25,709 nt of DNA, from positions 1-25,709 of the forward strand of contig RXOD01004227.1 of NCBI GenBank assembly GCA_005223375.1, given 5' to 3'. This document shows, piece by piece, positions 1 to 9,192 of the stretch. Origin of the DNA: Amoebophrya sp. AT5.2 (lineage: Eukaryota; Sar; Dinophyceae; Syndiniales; Amoebophryaceae). Position numbers and translations under genes: made by a program. Each line of letters opens with the position of its first letter. The first letter of the stretch is position 1. Below the pieces are notes generated by a model that ran no database searches, was not told the DNA's origin, and saw only the letters and a program-made list of their open reading frames with translations.

Positions 1-590
1 GATGGATTTTTCCAACCCCTAACGGAACTACAAGCTCTGCGATCTTCAATATCAGCTACTGACTCTGACGCAGAAGTTGCTTTTATTGCTTGTAGTGCTT
101 CGTGTCGCGAGTAAGTAAAGCAAGTAAGTACTTTCCCTCCTTCCTTCGCGTGCCGCAGCGTACGGGTCAAGCTTCGAGCGTACGCATTCTCCGCGTCGGA
201 GAGTCCGTTTTCGGGCCAAGCGCGGTCCTTTTTGTCCTTTGTGTAGTCGTCGTAGCGGTTGCCATATCTGCCTCCGTTTCCGTTGCCCCAGTTGCCGTCC
301 CAGCCGCCATCTCCGTTTGCATCTTCTGGTCGTTCATTCGCAGAAGCTCCAGCGCCGTCGCCATCCACTTTGCGCCAGTATCCGGCGGCATCTTTTTCCC
401 ACTTCCCGTTGTAGTTTTTCCAGTCGTCCCAGCCTCCCCCTCCGTCCCGCTGCCGCCGCTCCGGCTCGTTATCGTTTCTCTCCTGCCGGTTGTTTGCGTT
501 TCCAATTCCATTGCCGCTGGATGGAGCGCTGGCCTCGCCTGCGACGGCGTCCTTGTTCCACCAATTCAAATCGTTGCTCTGTCCGCTCAT
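1..590 (-). CDS. W/G/N/D-rich hypothetical protein (5' part, truncated by window edge)
   Basis: The minus strand reads ATG AGC GGA from 590 and stays open to the window edge. The first 153 codons (590-132) are rich in Trp, Gly, Asn and Asp, with the composition of a disordered, possibly RNA-binding protein: GGGGWDDWKNYNGKW near residue 50, then WDGNWGNGNGGRYGNRY near residue 95. At 132/131 the frame meets a donor-like GTACTTACTT, nearly the same as the donor used at 16092/16091, so the coding exon probably ends at 132 and the rest of the left edge is intron. No known domain is recognised. The start was chosen because AG immediately precedes the ATG and the codons upstream look unlike the protein. 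The overlapping plus-strand ORF at 102-683 is an antisense shadow. Confidence 0.45.
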   Translation of the reverse strand, partial: MSGQSNDLNWWNKDAVAGEASAPSSGNGIGNANNRQERNDNEPERRQRDGGGGWDDWKNYNGKWEKDAAGYWRKVDGDGAGASANERPEDANGDGGWDGNWGNGNGGRYGNRYDDYTKDKKDRAWPENGLSDAENAYARSLTRTLRHAKEGGKVLTCFTYSRHEALQAIKATSASESVADIEDRRACSSVRGWKNP

Positions 591-1229
591 CTCGTCGATG
601 TTTCGTTTTGCTACTTGTTGAGGAAGAAGGACGCGAAAAGGAACAGGACGACGCGGATGCTGATGTCCGTCACGCTGGAGTGAGCGGAAGACGCTGAACT
701 ATTTGTCGCGAGATTTCAGCTAGCGTAAGTCTATGTCTAGCAAAGATGTAGTTTCTATCTAAGAATCGAGTGTAGATGTGCTCGCTTCTGAAAGGTGCGA
801 CGCGTATGAGTTGAACAAGTCGATGTAGTGTCTTTCCTTGCACGGGATGAAGAATCGGCATGAAGGAATGTAGTAGAAGGCAATATACAAAGTAGAAACA
901 AAAACAAATATTCAGTCGATGCAAGAGCCGGCTGCGTTCCAGTTCCTGCTCTTGGGGTCGTTTTTGGGCACGAGAAATTATCGCGCTCGCGGCGCTGCAG
1001 GCGGGGGCGGGGGTGCTACTTCTTTAGACTCACTTAGAGTTTGAGTTTGACGTAACTAATAGCTGTCCAGCAACATATCTTTTTTAAAAGTAAGCGGTAC
1101 TCGTGACGAGCACCGTATAAAAGTATCAAACAAGAAGGAAGAATCGCCACGGGGGGGGTCGTGACGTTTTCTTATTTAACCTACTTTCTGACCCTTACGG
1201 TTACGCTTTTTATCTTCACGGGCAAAGAA
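591..1229. other. Intergenic region without a supportable gene
   Basis: No convincing exon is visible on either strand. A minus ORF at 670-924 starts at TTG and lacks exon borders. The 16-base string GATGCTGATGTCCGTC at about 655-670 recurs at about 1652-1667. A short G-rich run (gcgggggcggggg) lies near 1001-1013. Confidence 0.4.
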
Positions 1230-1535
1230 ATGAAGGAATACTGGAAAGCCTCGAAAACCGATGGTAGAGAAACTGAAAGCACACCAAAATCGACGCACAG
1301 GAGAGGAAGACAGGACAAGATGAACCCTTGTAAGTAGCATCATGAGCATCCGTTATTGTAGTTCAATCACCTTGTTCACGACCAAGAAGTTTCTATGCTT
1401 ATGCTTAACGAAGAACAAGATGGATCTGGCGGGGGGATTCATTGCGATGTAGCAATTCTCCGAGCGAAAAGAACGAGCTCACGTTGCCTCGGAAAAATTT
1501 TTCAAATTTATGACGCGGACGTCCTTGCTTTTTGA
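1230..1535 (+). CDS. Candidate small two-exon protein, 71 aa
   Basis: On the plus strand a pyrimidine-rich tract ending in AAAG at about 1226 is followed by ATG AAG GAA TAC TGG at 1230. Exon 1 (1230-1329) ends at a strong donor GTAAGT. An acceptor AACAAG at 1414-1419 opens exon 2 (1420-1535) in matching phase (1+2), ending in TGA. The product begins MKEYWKASKTDGRETEST and ends IFQIYDADVLAF; no family is recognised. It lies tail to tail with the large RAP gene and opposes the prevailing minus orientation, so it is only a candidate; other acceptor choices exist. Transcript reads would settle it. Confidence 0.3.
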
Positions 1536-1742
1536 CCACGAGCAAAAAGATATTGATATACTCTGATTAGCGATATTTGGGTAGGCCGCTCACGTAAATT
1601 CGTAAAAATTGTATTTGGGCAGGACATCTTTATTGATCATCGTTGAGCTGTGATGCTGATGTCCGTCTTCGTCCGACAGTCGTTGAATGCGAATATAATG
1701 TACTTAGTTCGCACGATTTGGAACTGGATTTTTTTGATTTCG

Positions 1743-4700
1743 TTAGATTTCGATCATGAGTGGGTCTTCTTTCTTGTACTCCCCTGCTCTCGATCCGGCA
1801 TCCAAATCCTCCGCCAGGTTTGCCGGTACCAAATGCCCCGATACGTAGCTGCGAATCGTCTTCTCTCGCATGTGCTTCCACAGAATCCGCAGGTCGGTTT
1901 CGAGCACGACGAATCCCAGCTCCACCAGCTGGCGGCGGCGCAGCACGGCCGTGCCACTGGGCCGGAGAGAGGGCGCAGCGAGGTCGGTCGCATCCAGCAC
2001 GTCGATGCAGTAGTAGTCGTGAGCAAGGTGCTGGGCTGTTCCTCGTCTAGCGGCCTCTCCTGCGTTTCCATCTTCGTCCAAATTGTGGCTCTTGCTGCGG
2101 CAGCCTCGGTATTTCCGCGAGGAGGACGCAGCTCTACTTCTTGAAAACTTCAGAGGAGCATCAACGTGTTCACGACCACACCAATCCTCCACGTTAAAAG
2201 CAACTGCGACTTTGTGCAGATTGTCGACCACGAAGCCTTTCTCGTGCGGCACTCTCAACGAGATCAGTGCGTCCGAGAGCCACGATTCGTAGCCGTACTC
2301 CTTCGGCCGCACTTTCTCGGCCTGTTTGTTCTGCCGCGAGACACCTGCTCGCGACGATGAAGCCGCCATCGCCCCAGGAGAATATCCGGAAAACACCTCC
2401 GACCGGAGATACTCACGCACCTTCAGCACACTGGACAGGCGCCGCTGCTCGAGCGGAGGAGGCGCTCGGTTCGCATCAGCGCGACGGTCCGCCTCCGGCC
2501 GGTCCGCGTGGAAATATGCCTCTTCCTGTTCCTCCTCCTCAACACAATCGTCGGCCCATTTGTTCTGCTCGTTCAAACTCCTTTGTTTTTTCCGCAAGTC
2601 CTCGACTGTGAGCCCCTCCCCTGCCTCGAAGGCAGCCATTTGCGCCATGCGCATCAGATTCTGGTTCGGCAGCGTCTCGAACGCTTTTTCGACGACCTTC
2701 GGACAGACTTCTTCGTTCAAGACCGCTTGACACCAGGCGAGCTTCACGAGCGCGGCCTGGTCGTGGGAGAGTTGATCATCGTGTGCATTTGCGTCTGCCT
2801 GCTTTTTGACGTGTCGAACAATGGAGCGCGCTACCGGTAAGTTCCAGTTCGCCTCGCAGAAGCAGTACGCCAGATCCACCAGCTCGGACGTTGAGAGGTT
2901 ATCGAATTCTGCTGCTGAGACAGAGGTTGCACGAAACGACGCTTCTCCTTCATCATCTCTGGCAGCTCTACTGCCACCCGCAGCAGCGTTCTTCCCATTT
3001 GTCCGCATCTTCCGCATGCCAAGGCCGAAGTTCACCCGTTCCTCAACAAACGCAAACAGAAACCGGGCGTGCCTTGTATCGATCCCCAAAACCACCAGCT
3101 TCTCCAGCAGTGCAATCGCGCTTCGCAAATCCAACTTCTTACCATCTCCGGCAGCCACGCCCCCTGCTGCACTCCCACCTCCACTTGCTGCTGTAGTTGA
3201 AGATGATGTGCCCCCCATTCCTAAGAAGGCGTCCATGCGCATCGTTAGGTACTCCAGCACCCGCGGCCGGCGGTGCACCACTGTCCGCACCATAGCGTGC
3301 TGCCGGCTGCCCCTGGGCAACGCGGCCAGCTCGCTCAACAGCGAAAAAAAACTCTCGTCGGTCGCGGCCAACAGCGAATACGGCAGCTTCCGCAGAATCA
3401 GTTCGAGCAAAAAATCGTCCACCAACTCGTCCGAAGTGCTTTTCGACAGCGTCCGGCAGCTCTCCAGAAGCTCTGCGCAGAGGAAGGCGTCGTTGCGCCA
3501 CTGGTCGCGAGAGGCCTGCTTGATCGACAGAATCGCACGGTCCGCAAGCGTAGGAATCACAGTGTTGAGGAGCAAGCGACGATCGTCTTCATCGTGGTCG
3601 ACGTCGTGTGGCTTAGGCTGAGGGGACGATGCTTCTGCAGATGATGTTGCCCTTGCCGCGCAAGCTCCGTAGATCTTCGCCAAGACCCGCGTGAGGGAAA
3701 TCGCCTCCACCGGTGGCAGTTTGTCCACGCCGCTCGCTGCGCTCTGAAGCAGCCACTTCAAATCGCCCATCGGGTAGTAGTCCACGTTCACGATTCCCTC
3801 CAGGATGTCGATCACGTTCGAGCGGTACAGAAGGTGCTTTTTCGCACGGGTTTGCTCGAGCAGCTTTTGGTACACGCGGTACTTCTGCCTGCGGTAGTTC
3901 TGCAGCCCCAGCCCGTAGATCACTCGTGTCAACTGCATGGGCGAAAACGACGCGGCCAAAACCACCGCTTGCGACGCGAGCTTCCGCATCAGATTCGCGT
4001 ACGATGCTGACGAGAACCGGTCGCCGGCCAGTATTTTCACTTCTTTATCTTTAGTATTACAAGAACTGGTCGTGGCCGCTCCGCCCGCTGCGTGGTCGTC
4101 GCCCATCCAAGTCGTTCTCCTGCTCACCCCGCTTGCCAGTCCGTGTGCCAGTCCGTGTTCGGTCGTGGAGAAGGCGAGAACCAGGGCCGCGACGTCGTGC
4201 GCGTTCATGTGCGGAACTTTGTTCTCCAAGCACGCCGACACGTCGCGCAGAAACGCGTCGTCCACGATGCCCGCGTGGCAGAAGCCCCACACGATCGCGC
4301 ACAGGTCCTTCACCTCGAAATCGAGCAGGAACGACCGGATCGAGGGGGCGAGGACAAAGCGGAACAGCTCCTCCTCCGCGGCGTTCGCCTTGGACAGTGC
4401 GTACACAAACTGGACCAGAATTTTCGGCGTGGACTGTTCGATGTCGCGTTCGAGACGGGCCCGGATCTTCTCGAAGAGCACTCCGACCGGGTTGTTCGAG
4501 CTGCTGTGGTGGTTTGCGGCCGCTTCTACGAGAGCAGCTCCTTCGGGATGGTGGAGGGGGCTACCGATACCGTCCGCAGTACTATCAGCGTCTTCATCCA
4601 CGACCCCATCTGTGAGTGCTCCACCAGCAACTTTGGCCCCGTTCTCCGTTCGCCGACCACGCGACGCCGCGGCCTCGCGCGGGCCGTGGTTCGCTTGCGC

Positions 4701-6704
4701 GAAGGCCCAGGTGAGGCTCCCCAGCTGCGCAAGGTCGAAGTCCTCGAGGCAGGTAAGCGCGCGAGCGGCGAGCGACGTGAGCAGTTGCTTCGGGCAGCCA
4801 CCGGAAGAATTATCCGAAGACGAAGAAGTCGCGGACACTAGTTCCTTCGAAGATGGTGTTGTTGACCGGCTGCTGCTAATATTCTTGTTTGACGCATCTT
4901 CATTCCCTCCCATCCTGCTGATCCCCGTTGCCACGCCCACGATTTCACTCGGCGTGCTGAAGGTAAGAACCTGCCCGCCCACCTCGCGCATCAGCGAGTC
5001 GCGCAGCGACCTGCCCTCCTGCGAGGCGTAGAGCCCGGGGGCCTTGCCCAAGGCGTACAAACACGCGCTCAGCTGCTGCGGCTCGAAAAAGGAAACGCAC
5101 TTCGTCTCGGCGTGCTCAAGCAGTCTGGGGAGGAAGGGCGGGAAGTACTTCAGTTTCGTGAACGCGTACAGCACGTTGGCAGTGCCGCGCGGAGAAAGAT
5201 TTTCCAGCTGGGCCTCGGCGAGGGCAATAAGGAGCTGGAACCCCGGCTGGGCAAGAAGGCGGGCACGGGTGTAACCGGAAGTTGGACTCTGCTTGTGCGG
5301 TTGGTGGTGCTGTGCGGAAGCAGATTTGCCAGCTCCGCCGGCGCCACAACTGGAAAGCTTGGCGATCCGGTGCAGCGCCGTGCAGACGTTGATCGCGTCG
5401 AGACACGTGTGGCCGTGCTGCTTCTCCGCTAGCGCCATCTTCTCACTCAATAGAGCGAGGTCGCGCGGCGCGCCGGTGGAGGTTGTGTCGTTGTTGAGGT
5501 CGTGCAGCTGAGTGAAAGCTGAATCCGCCTGGGATACAACCATCGAGCCTGGCGTTGGAGCAGTCGGCACGAGACACGACGACATGGTCGATCTATTTGC
5601 GCCAGTGTCGTGGTTACCGATACCGGCGGATGGCGACATAAACGTTCCTCCGGACGAGAGGGGGGCTTCATCGCCTTTACATCCTCTACGTTGTCGTCCG
5701 AGCAGAGAACCCTCCCCGCGCCCCCCCACATCCGCCGCGAACGAGAAGTCCTCGTCTTTTTCCGTTCCTGCATGTGCTGGATCCACCACGACATTATTTT
5801 GCTGTTCATGACGTCGTCCCTTCTGGAATGCGTTTTCCGCACCGCGGACGATGTTCAGAATCTGGCTGACGGTGTTCGCTTTCCCAATCTCATCGTTGTA
5901 GCCTAGCTGATCTGGACGCATCGTGAGCAAGGTCGCCGCCTCCTCCGACATCTGGAGCTCGACAAGATCGTTGGAAGTCCGTACTTTCGCCGCGCTAGCG
6001 CTCGTTCTCGTCGAGATGACACTATCATTGTCATTCACATTCTCCGCCCGTTCAATGCACCCGATCCTCGCATGACTTGCGCGCAGGGCATTGTCGCGTA
6101 AGTCGCGCTTGGTTGTGCTGTCGAAAATCAGATCCGCGACGGACGAAGCGCTTGTGGTGGCGGTCTCGAACGAGTGGTCATTCTCGAAGCGAAAGGTGGC
6201 GTCTTGTTCATCGGTAGGCAACTCTCGTGCGTCGACATCGTCGAGTTGAGCATCATGAGGAGGACAAGATGAGCTAGAGCTTTCCTCGTCGTGCGCAGGG
6301 CCAGGTGATGATGAAGCGCTGTCGTGAGTCTCACCAGTCGCAGCCTCCCCCACAACTGCGCCACCGTCGGGGAAATGCAAGCCTTCCACCGGCGACATCT
6401 CCGTCCTGGACAAGAGACGCTCCTGGACGACATCTAGTTTCGACTTTCCCGGCGCGCTCATCCGTCGCTTGTTCGCAATGGTGGCCCTGGAATCGAATTT
6501 CTTCTTTGTCGTTGATGTCGAGGGGGAAGAACTTGATGATGTTGAGGACCACGACTCGCTGGCGTTTGTACTTTGCATCGCATTCTCCCAAAATGTGCTT
6601 TGCGGGAGGGGGCCTCGGAGATCCACACCACCTCTCGGATTTCTGCTCGCTCGCACACTCCGTGAGATGTGCGCCTGCAGAAGGGGCCGCGAGCGCTGAT
6701 GCAT
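1743..6704 (-). CDS. RAP-domain protein (FAST-kinase/OPR-like), 1653 aa, probable organellar RNA-binding factor
   Basis: Single uninterrupted ORF. The C terminus (about residues 1562-1630) carries the RAP signature: a hydrophobic strand DYYCIDVLDATDL, then PSGTAVLRRRQLVELGFVVL and a Trp-containing end RILWKHMREKTIRSYV. This matches the family pattern of a sugar/nucleic-acid-binding fold with tG...LKrr.Le.lGy.vv...W. Upstream, repeated helical segments of about 35-40 residues resemble FAST/octotricopeptide-type repeats: TANVLYAFTKLKYFPP, QLGSLTWAFAQANHG, DLCAIVWGFCHAGI, TRVIYGLGLQNYR and ELVDLAYCFCEANW. Proteins of this type bind organellar RNA, often mitochondrial rRNA fragments, and the family is expanded in alveolates. 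The Arg-rich, acid-poor start (MHQRSRPLLQAHISRSVRAS) would suit a mitochondrial presequence. Residues 40-420 are low complexity. The family call is strong; target and compartment are inferred. Overlapping plus-strand ORFs are antisense shadows. Confidence 0.85.
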   Translation of the reverse strand: MHQRSRPLLQAHISRSVRASRNPRGGVDLRGPLPQSTFWENAMQSTNASESWSSTSSSSSPSTSTTKKKFDSRATIANKRRMSAPGKSKLDVVQERLLSRTEMSPVEGLHFPDGGAVVGEAATGETHDSASSSPGPAHDEESSSSSCPPHDAQLDDVDARELPTDEQDATFRFENDHSFETATTSASSVADLIFDSTTKRDLRDNALRASHARIGCIERAENVNDNDSVISTRTSASAAKVRTSNDLVELQMSEEAATLLTMRPDQLGYNDEIGKANTVSQILNIVRGAENAFQKGRRHEQQNNVVVDPAHAGTEKDEDFSFAADVGGRGEGSLLGRQRRGCKGDEAPLSSGGTFMSPSAGIGNHDTGANRSTMSSCLVPTAPTPGSMVVSQADSAFTQLHDLNNDTTSTGAPRDLALLSEKMALAEKQHGHTCLDAINVCTALHRIAKLSSCGAGGAGKSASAQHHQPHKQSPTSGYTRARLLAQPGFQLLIALAEAQLENLSPRGTANVLYAFTKLKYFPPFLPRLLEHAETKCVSFFEPQQLSACLYALGKAPGLYASQEGRSLRDSLMREVGGQVLTFSTPSEIVGVATGISRMGGNEDASNKNISSSRSTTPSSKELVSATSSSSDNSSGGCPKQLLTSLAARALTCLEDFDLAQLGSLTWAFAQANHGPREAAASRGRRTENGAKVAGGALTDGVVDEDADSTADGIGSPLHHPEGAALVEAAANHHSSSNNPVGVLFEKIRARLERDIEQSTPKILVQFVYALSKANAAEEELFRFVLAPSIRSFLLDFEVKDLCAIVWGFCHAGIVDDAFLRDVSACLENKVPHMNAHDVAALVLAFSTTEHGLAHGLASGVSRRTTWMGDDHAAGGAATTSSCNTKDKEVKILAGDRFSSASYANLMRKLASQAVVLAASFSPMQLTRVIYGLGLQNYRRQKYRVYQKLLEQTRAKKHLLYRSNVIDILEGIVNVDYYPMGDLKWLLQSAASGVDKLPPVEAISLTRVLAKIYGACAARATSSAEASSPQPKPHDVDHDEDDRRLLLNTVIPTLADRAILSIKQASRDQWRNDAFLCAELLESCRTLSKSTSDELVDDFLLELILRKLPYSLLAATDESFFSLLSELAALPRGSRQHAMVRTVVHRRPRVLEYLTMRMDAFLGMGGTSSSTTAASGGGSAAGGVAAGDGKKLDLRSAIALLEKLVVLGIDTRHARFLFAFVEERVNFGLGMRKMRTNGKNAAAGGSRAARDDEGEASFRATSVSAAEFDNLSTSELVDLAYCFCEANWNLPVARSIVRHVKKQADANAHDDQLSHDQAALVKLAWCQAVLNEEVCPKVVEKAFETLPNQNLMRMAQMAAFEAGEGLTVEDLRKKQRSLNEQNKWADDCVEEEEQEEAYFHADRPEADRRADANRAPPPLEQRRLSSVLKVREYLRSEVFSGYSPGAMAASSSRAGVSRQNKQAEKVRPKEYGYESWLSDALISLRVPHEKGFVVDNLHKVAVAFNVEDWCGREHVDAPLKFSRSRAASSSRKYRGCRSKSHNLDEDGNAGEAARRGTAQHLAHDYYCIDVLDATDLAAPSLRPSGTAVLRRRQLVELGFVVLETDLRILWKHMREKTIRSYVSGHLVPANLAEDLDAGSRAGEYKKEDPLMIEI

Positions 6705-6789
6705 GGTCTTTGTCTTTCTCTTTTGTTCGCGACTTCTGGGCTACTTCCTTGCTTCAATCGGGGCTCATCATGACCTCGCAATTCGTTGT

Positions 6790-7211
6790 TCATGTACTTG
6801 TACTTTTACGTTCTTGTTCTTCATCAATTTCAAACTTGTCCACGAGATGAAATGCTAATCGTCGACAACGAGGAACTTGTGAGTTCCTCCAAGCTACGGT
6901 AGCTCCACGACAAGCCGAGGCCAACATGACTGAGCTTCTAAAGTACGTACGATCCACGATGACGTCGCAATGTAAGTATGGATCGTAGTCCACGAAGCAA
7001 CGTGAAACAAGTGAACGGCAAGTAACAGAAGTTGGCTGGTGCCGCTGGACCAGAATAGCTGCAAGAACGCCGACACAAAAAGAAACCAATTAGAACACCG
7101 GTAGTCACCGCGACACTTGTCATTTGGATCGATTGAAGCACATCGAGTAGTACGACTGCCGCCTCCTGGTTTGCGCCCTGCTGGTAGTTCTCTGTTGAGA
7201 AAGTTATTCAT
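6790..7211 (-). CDS. Small two-exon hypothetical protein, 123 aa
   Basis: Exon 1 runs 7211-7109 from ATG AAT AAC TTT. A 50-base intron (7108-7059) has all canonical parts: donor GTGACT, a TTCTAATTGG branch-like site, a long pyrimidine tract and TTCTTGCAG. Exon 2 runs 7058-6790 and the phases fit (1+2). The product starts MNNFLNRELPAGRKPGGGSR, is Cys- and Arg-rich in its middle (RSLVSRCFVDYDPYLHCDV) and ends with a charged tail FEIDEEQERKSTST. No domain is recognised. It sits between the RING gene and the RAP gene, in line with both. The intron is the main evidence; the frame is otherwise of ordinary length. Confidence 0.45.
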
Positions 7212-7524
7212 CAAGCAATAAGTAGATATTGTTCAACTTCAAGTAGACCAAGTTTCGAGGTTGCATGAGTATGAGTTGTAGAAGATTTTGTTTCCCGATC
7301 GCAGCACGACGCAAAAAACCTAAAGACGCACGGGAGGCCACTCAGGCACCCATGTGTTTCCACTTCGCTTTCGCAAAAACAAAATTCGTTTCTGAAGAAC
7401 ATTTTTCTCGACGACCTCCTCGAGTTTTTTTCCCTGTCGTAGTGATACTTTGCTTTTGATAGGAGAAGTTTGATTCATCCGCTACTTATTCAAAAGCCCC
7501 GGCGTGCATCAATGAAACGCATTT
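7212..7524. other. Intergenic stretch, nothing recognised
   Basis: Between the 3' end of the RING gene and the start of the 123-residue gene no phase-consistent exon was found on either strand. Short ORFs of about 63-64 codons at 7211-7402 (minus) and 7265-7459 (plus) have no exon borders or family features. Confidence 0.4.
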
Positions 7525-8614
7525 TTACGAATGGAAAACTGTAATGCGTTCTCCTGCCTCCCTGCAAATTGGGCAGCGCTGCACTTGTACAAACGGGGGC
7601 GGCTCTGCTGTCTGGTGTCCATCCCCATCAAATACCGCACTTTCCGCCTCCACGACGCCTCTTTCTTCGTATTCCGCGTCGCATTGAGCGCACAAGCACA
7701 GGTGGCGGCACCGCAAAAACAGAACCGTCGGTGTATTGTCGAGGCAAACGACGCATACCGGCGGACTTGCTGATGATGCGCTGACTGCGCCGGCTGCAGG
7801 TGGTATTAAATCGAGGACGTTTCGGCGGGACAAGACACCCGATATGCTGCATCTGTGCTCCTGCCTCCGGGCCGGAGCTCCAGCTATAGAAGTGCCAGCA
7901 GCTGGCGTTTGGTAGGCATAGTAGGGGCGGGTAGAGGATGTAGATGTAGAAGTAGATGCTTCTCTCCCTGCCACGGTGCGCGAGCGCTGCGCCACCTCGC
8001 CGCAGTTTTCCTCCTCCCATGATGTTGATGCCGAAGACCTTTGCATTTCGGCAAGGATGTAGGGGAGAAAAAGCGCCCACGTGAAGAGAGCGGCAACAAG
8101 AATGACGGTTGGCGGATCAGCGTCATGCAGAGAATGGTGGACGTCGGCGATCGTGATCGAGATCGCAAGAACGCCGTCCTGAAACGCGGCGGCGACTTTG
8201 GCGGGAAAGTCATCCCGGAAAAGGCCGCTCGCGGGAGTCTGGGTTGGAGCAAGCATCTTCTTTTTGAAAGTAGACGCCTTCCTTGTATAGTCGATCGCGG
8301 ATGACAAATCCCACAGATTGCTTGGCAACTGCGGGTGCCTGCGGCTCTAGTACGACCTAGTAACTGCAGACGAGTATGTACGTGTAGACAATATTTTTGC
8401 CGACAAAGAGCGAAATCGAATCCCAAATCGAGCTCGGTTTGCATTTGGTCCGCGGTTTGATCGCTCGAAACGGGCTGTGTGCTCACTCGTCGACGACGGT
8501 AACGTTTGATGAATCTCGACTTTCTATACTAGCCTGGTCCTGTACCTGTACGCCTGTATCGCTCCGTCGTTGACAACGACGGGCGGCAACCATGCCGCTC
8601 ACGTGCGGCACCAT
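7525..8614 (-). CDS. Membrane-associated RING-HC E3 ubiquitin ligase, two exons, 313 aa
   Basis: Exon 1 is 8614-8487 (starts ATG GTG CCG CAC), donor GTGAGC; the acceptor GCCGCAG opens exon 2 at 8338-7525, phase 2+1. The C terminus (about residues 238-306) is a C3HC4 RING: CVVCLDNTPTVLFLRCRH, then LCLCAQC and finally CPICRE, i.e. C-x2-C-x11-C-x-H-x3-C-x2-C...C-x2-C, closest in style to MGRN1/LOG2 and related ligases. The spacing between the sixth metal ligand and the final CPIC is about 35 residues, longer than usual. One likely transmembrane helix, TVILVAALFTWALFLPYIL, lies near residues 120-138, preceded by a hydrophobic stretch VLAISITIADV. Expected role: transfer of ubiquitin from an E2 to membrane-proximal substrates. 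The substrate is unknown. The codon at 8328 is TTG, an internal codon and not the start. Confidence 0.8.
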
Positions 8615-8701
8615 TATCAGGTGCAAAGCCCCCCGTGAGCTCCTCCGCGGGCGTTAACACACAGTTACAGGAGGCCTACGCCTACTTACTTTCTTCGAAG
8701 A

Positions 8702-9092
8702 TCAATCGTGTTCATGTTGCACATCCATGCTCGAAATCAACTGTATCTGATGGAACGCAAAAATCGGGATTTCTGTCGCTCGCAGACGAAACTCACGTCA
8801 GCCACTTGGCGCACCAGATCATGGAGTCGCGCGTTCTCCCGCTTCACATCGCGCAGCACGCGCCCTCCATGTCTTCTTCTTTCCGTTTCTCCAGCATGGC
8901 GACCATTTTCTCCATGCGTGCCTTGGCCTTTCCTTCGTCGTACCCCGGCTTTTCTTTCTTCGCGACTTCCATCTCCACGTACTCATTCACGATGCCCTTC
9001 GCATGCCCCGGCAACGAGGCGTACCGCTCTTCAAAGCCATTCAGCTCCTTCAACGAAGGCAGCTTCGTACACAGCTCGGAGAAAGCAACCAT
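8702..9092 (-). CDS. Small coiled-coil protein with a frame break (82 aa as read, about 111 aa if the frame shifts)
   Basis: Starts at ATG GTT GCT (9092) and reads MVAFS...LEKRKEEDMEGACCAM, stopping at 8844. The last residues CCAM could be a farnesylation (CaaX) box. However, the -1 frame from the G run at 8863-8865 continues as a heptad-like helix RVLRDVKRENARLHDLVRQV to 8797. It then meets a perfect donor GTGAGT, and an acceptor ATACAG at 8741-8746 opens a phase-matched last exon (8740-8702) ending VQHEHD. Helix, donor and acceptor together suggest the longer product is the ancestral or true one, and that the sequence has lost one G, is a pseudogene allele, or uses a frameshift. The N-terminal half is helical and Lys/Glu-rich. 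No family is recognised. Confidence 0.5.
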
Positions 9093-9192
9093 GATCGATT
9101 GGAGCTGGTCGGCGTGACGAGCAGTAGGTTAACCGTGACCGCGGACTAAGAGGACAGAGTATTTTTTGCTTATATATCTGCCTGGTGCTTCT
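9093..9192. promoter_or_regulatory. 100-base head-to-head intergenic region with TATATA
   Basis: Separates the minus-strand coiled-coil gene (ATG at 9092) from the plus-strand candidate gene (ATG at 9193). It holds TATATA at 9171-9176, and on the minus strand an acceptor-like GCCGACCAG shortly before the ATG. A shared bidirectional promoter is inferred only from the layout. Confidence 0.3.

Noticed and set aside
102..683. 193- and 152-codon plus-strand ORFs with hydrophobic stretches
   Set aside because: Opposite strand of the W/G/N/D-rich exon; Val/Ser/Pro runs are the complement of its Gly/Asn/Asp codons.
670..924. Minus ORF 84 codons with hydrophobic N terminus
   Set aside because: Begins at TTG, no acceptor, low protein-like character.
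3937..5031. 364-codon plus-strand ORF
   Set aside because: Antisense shadow of the RAP-domain gene.
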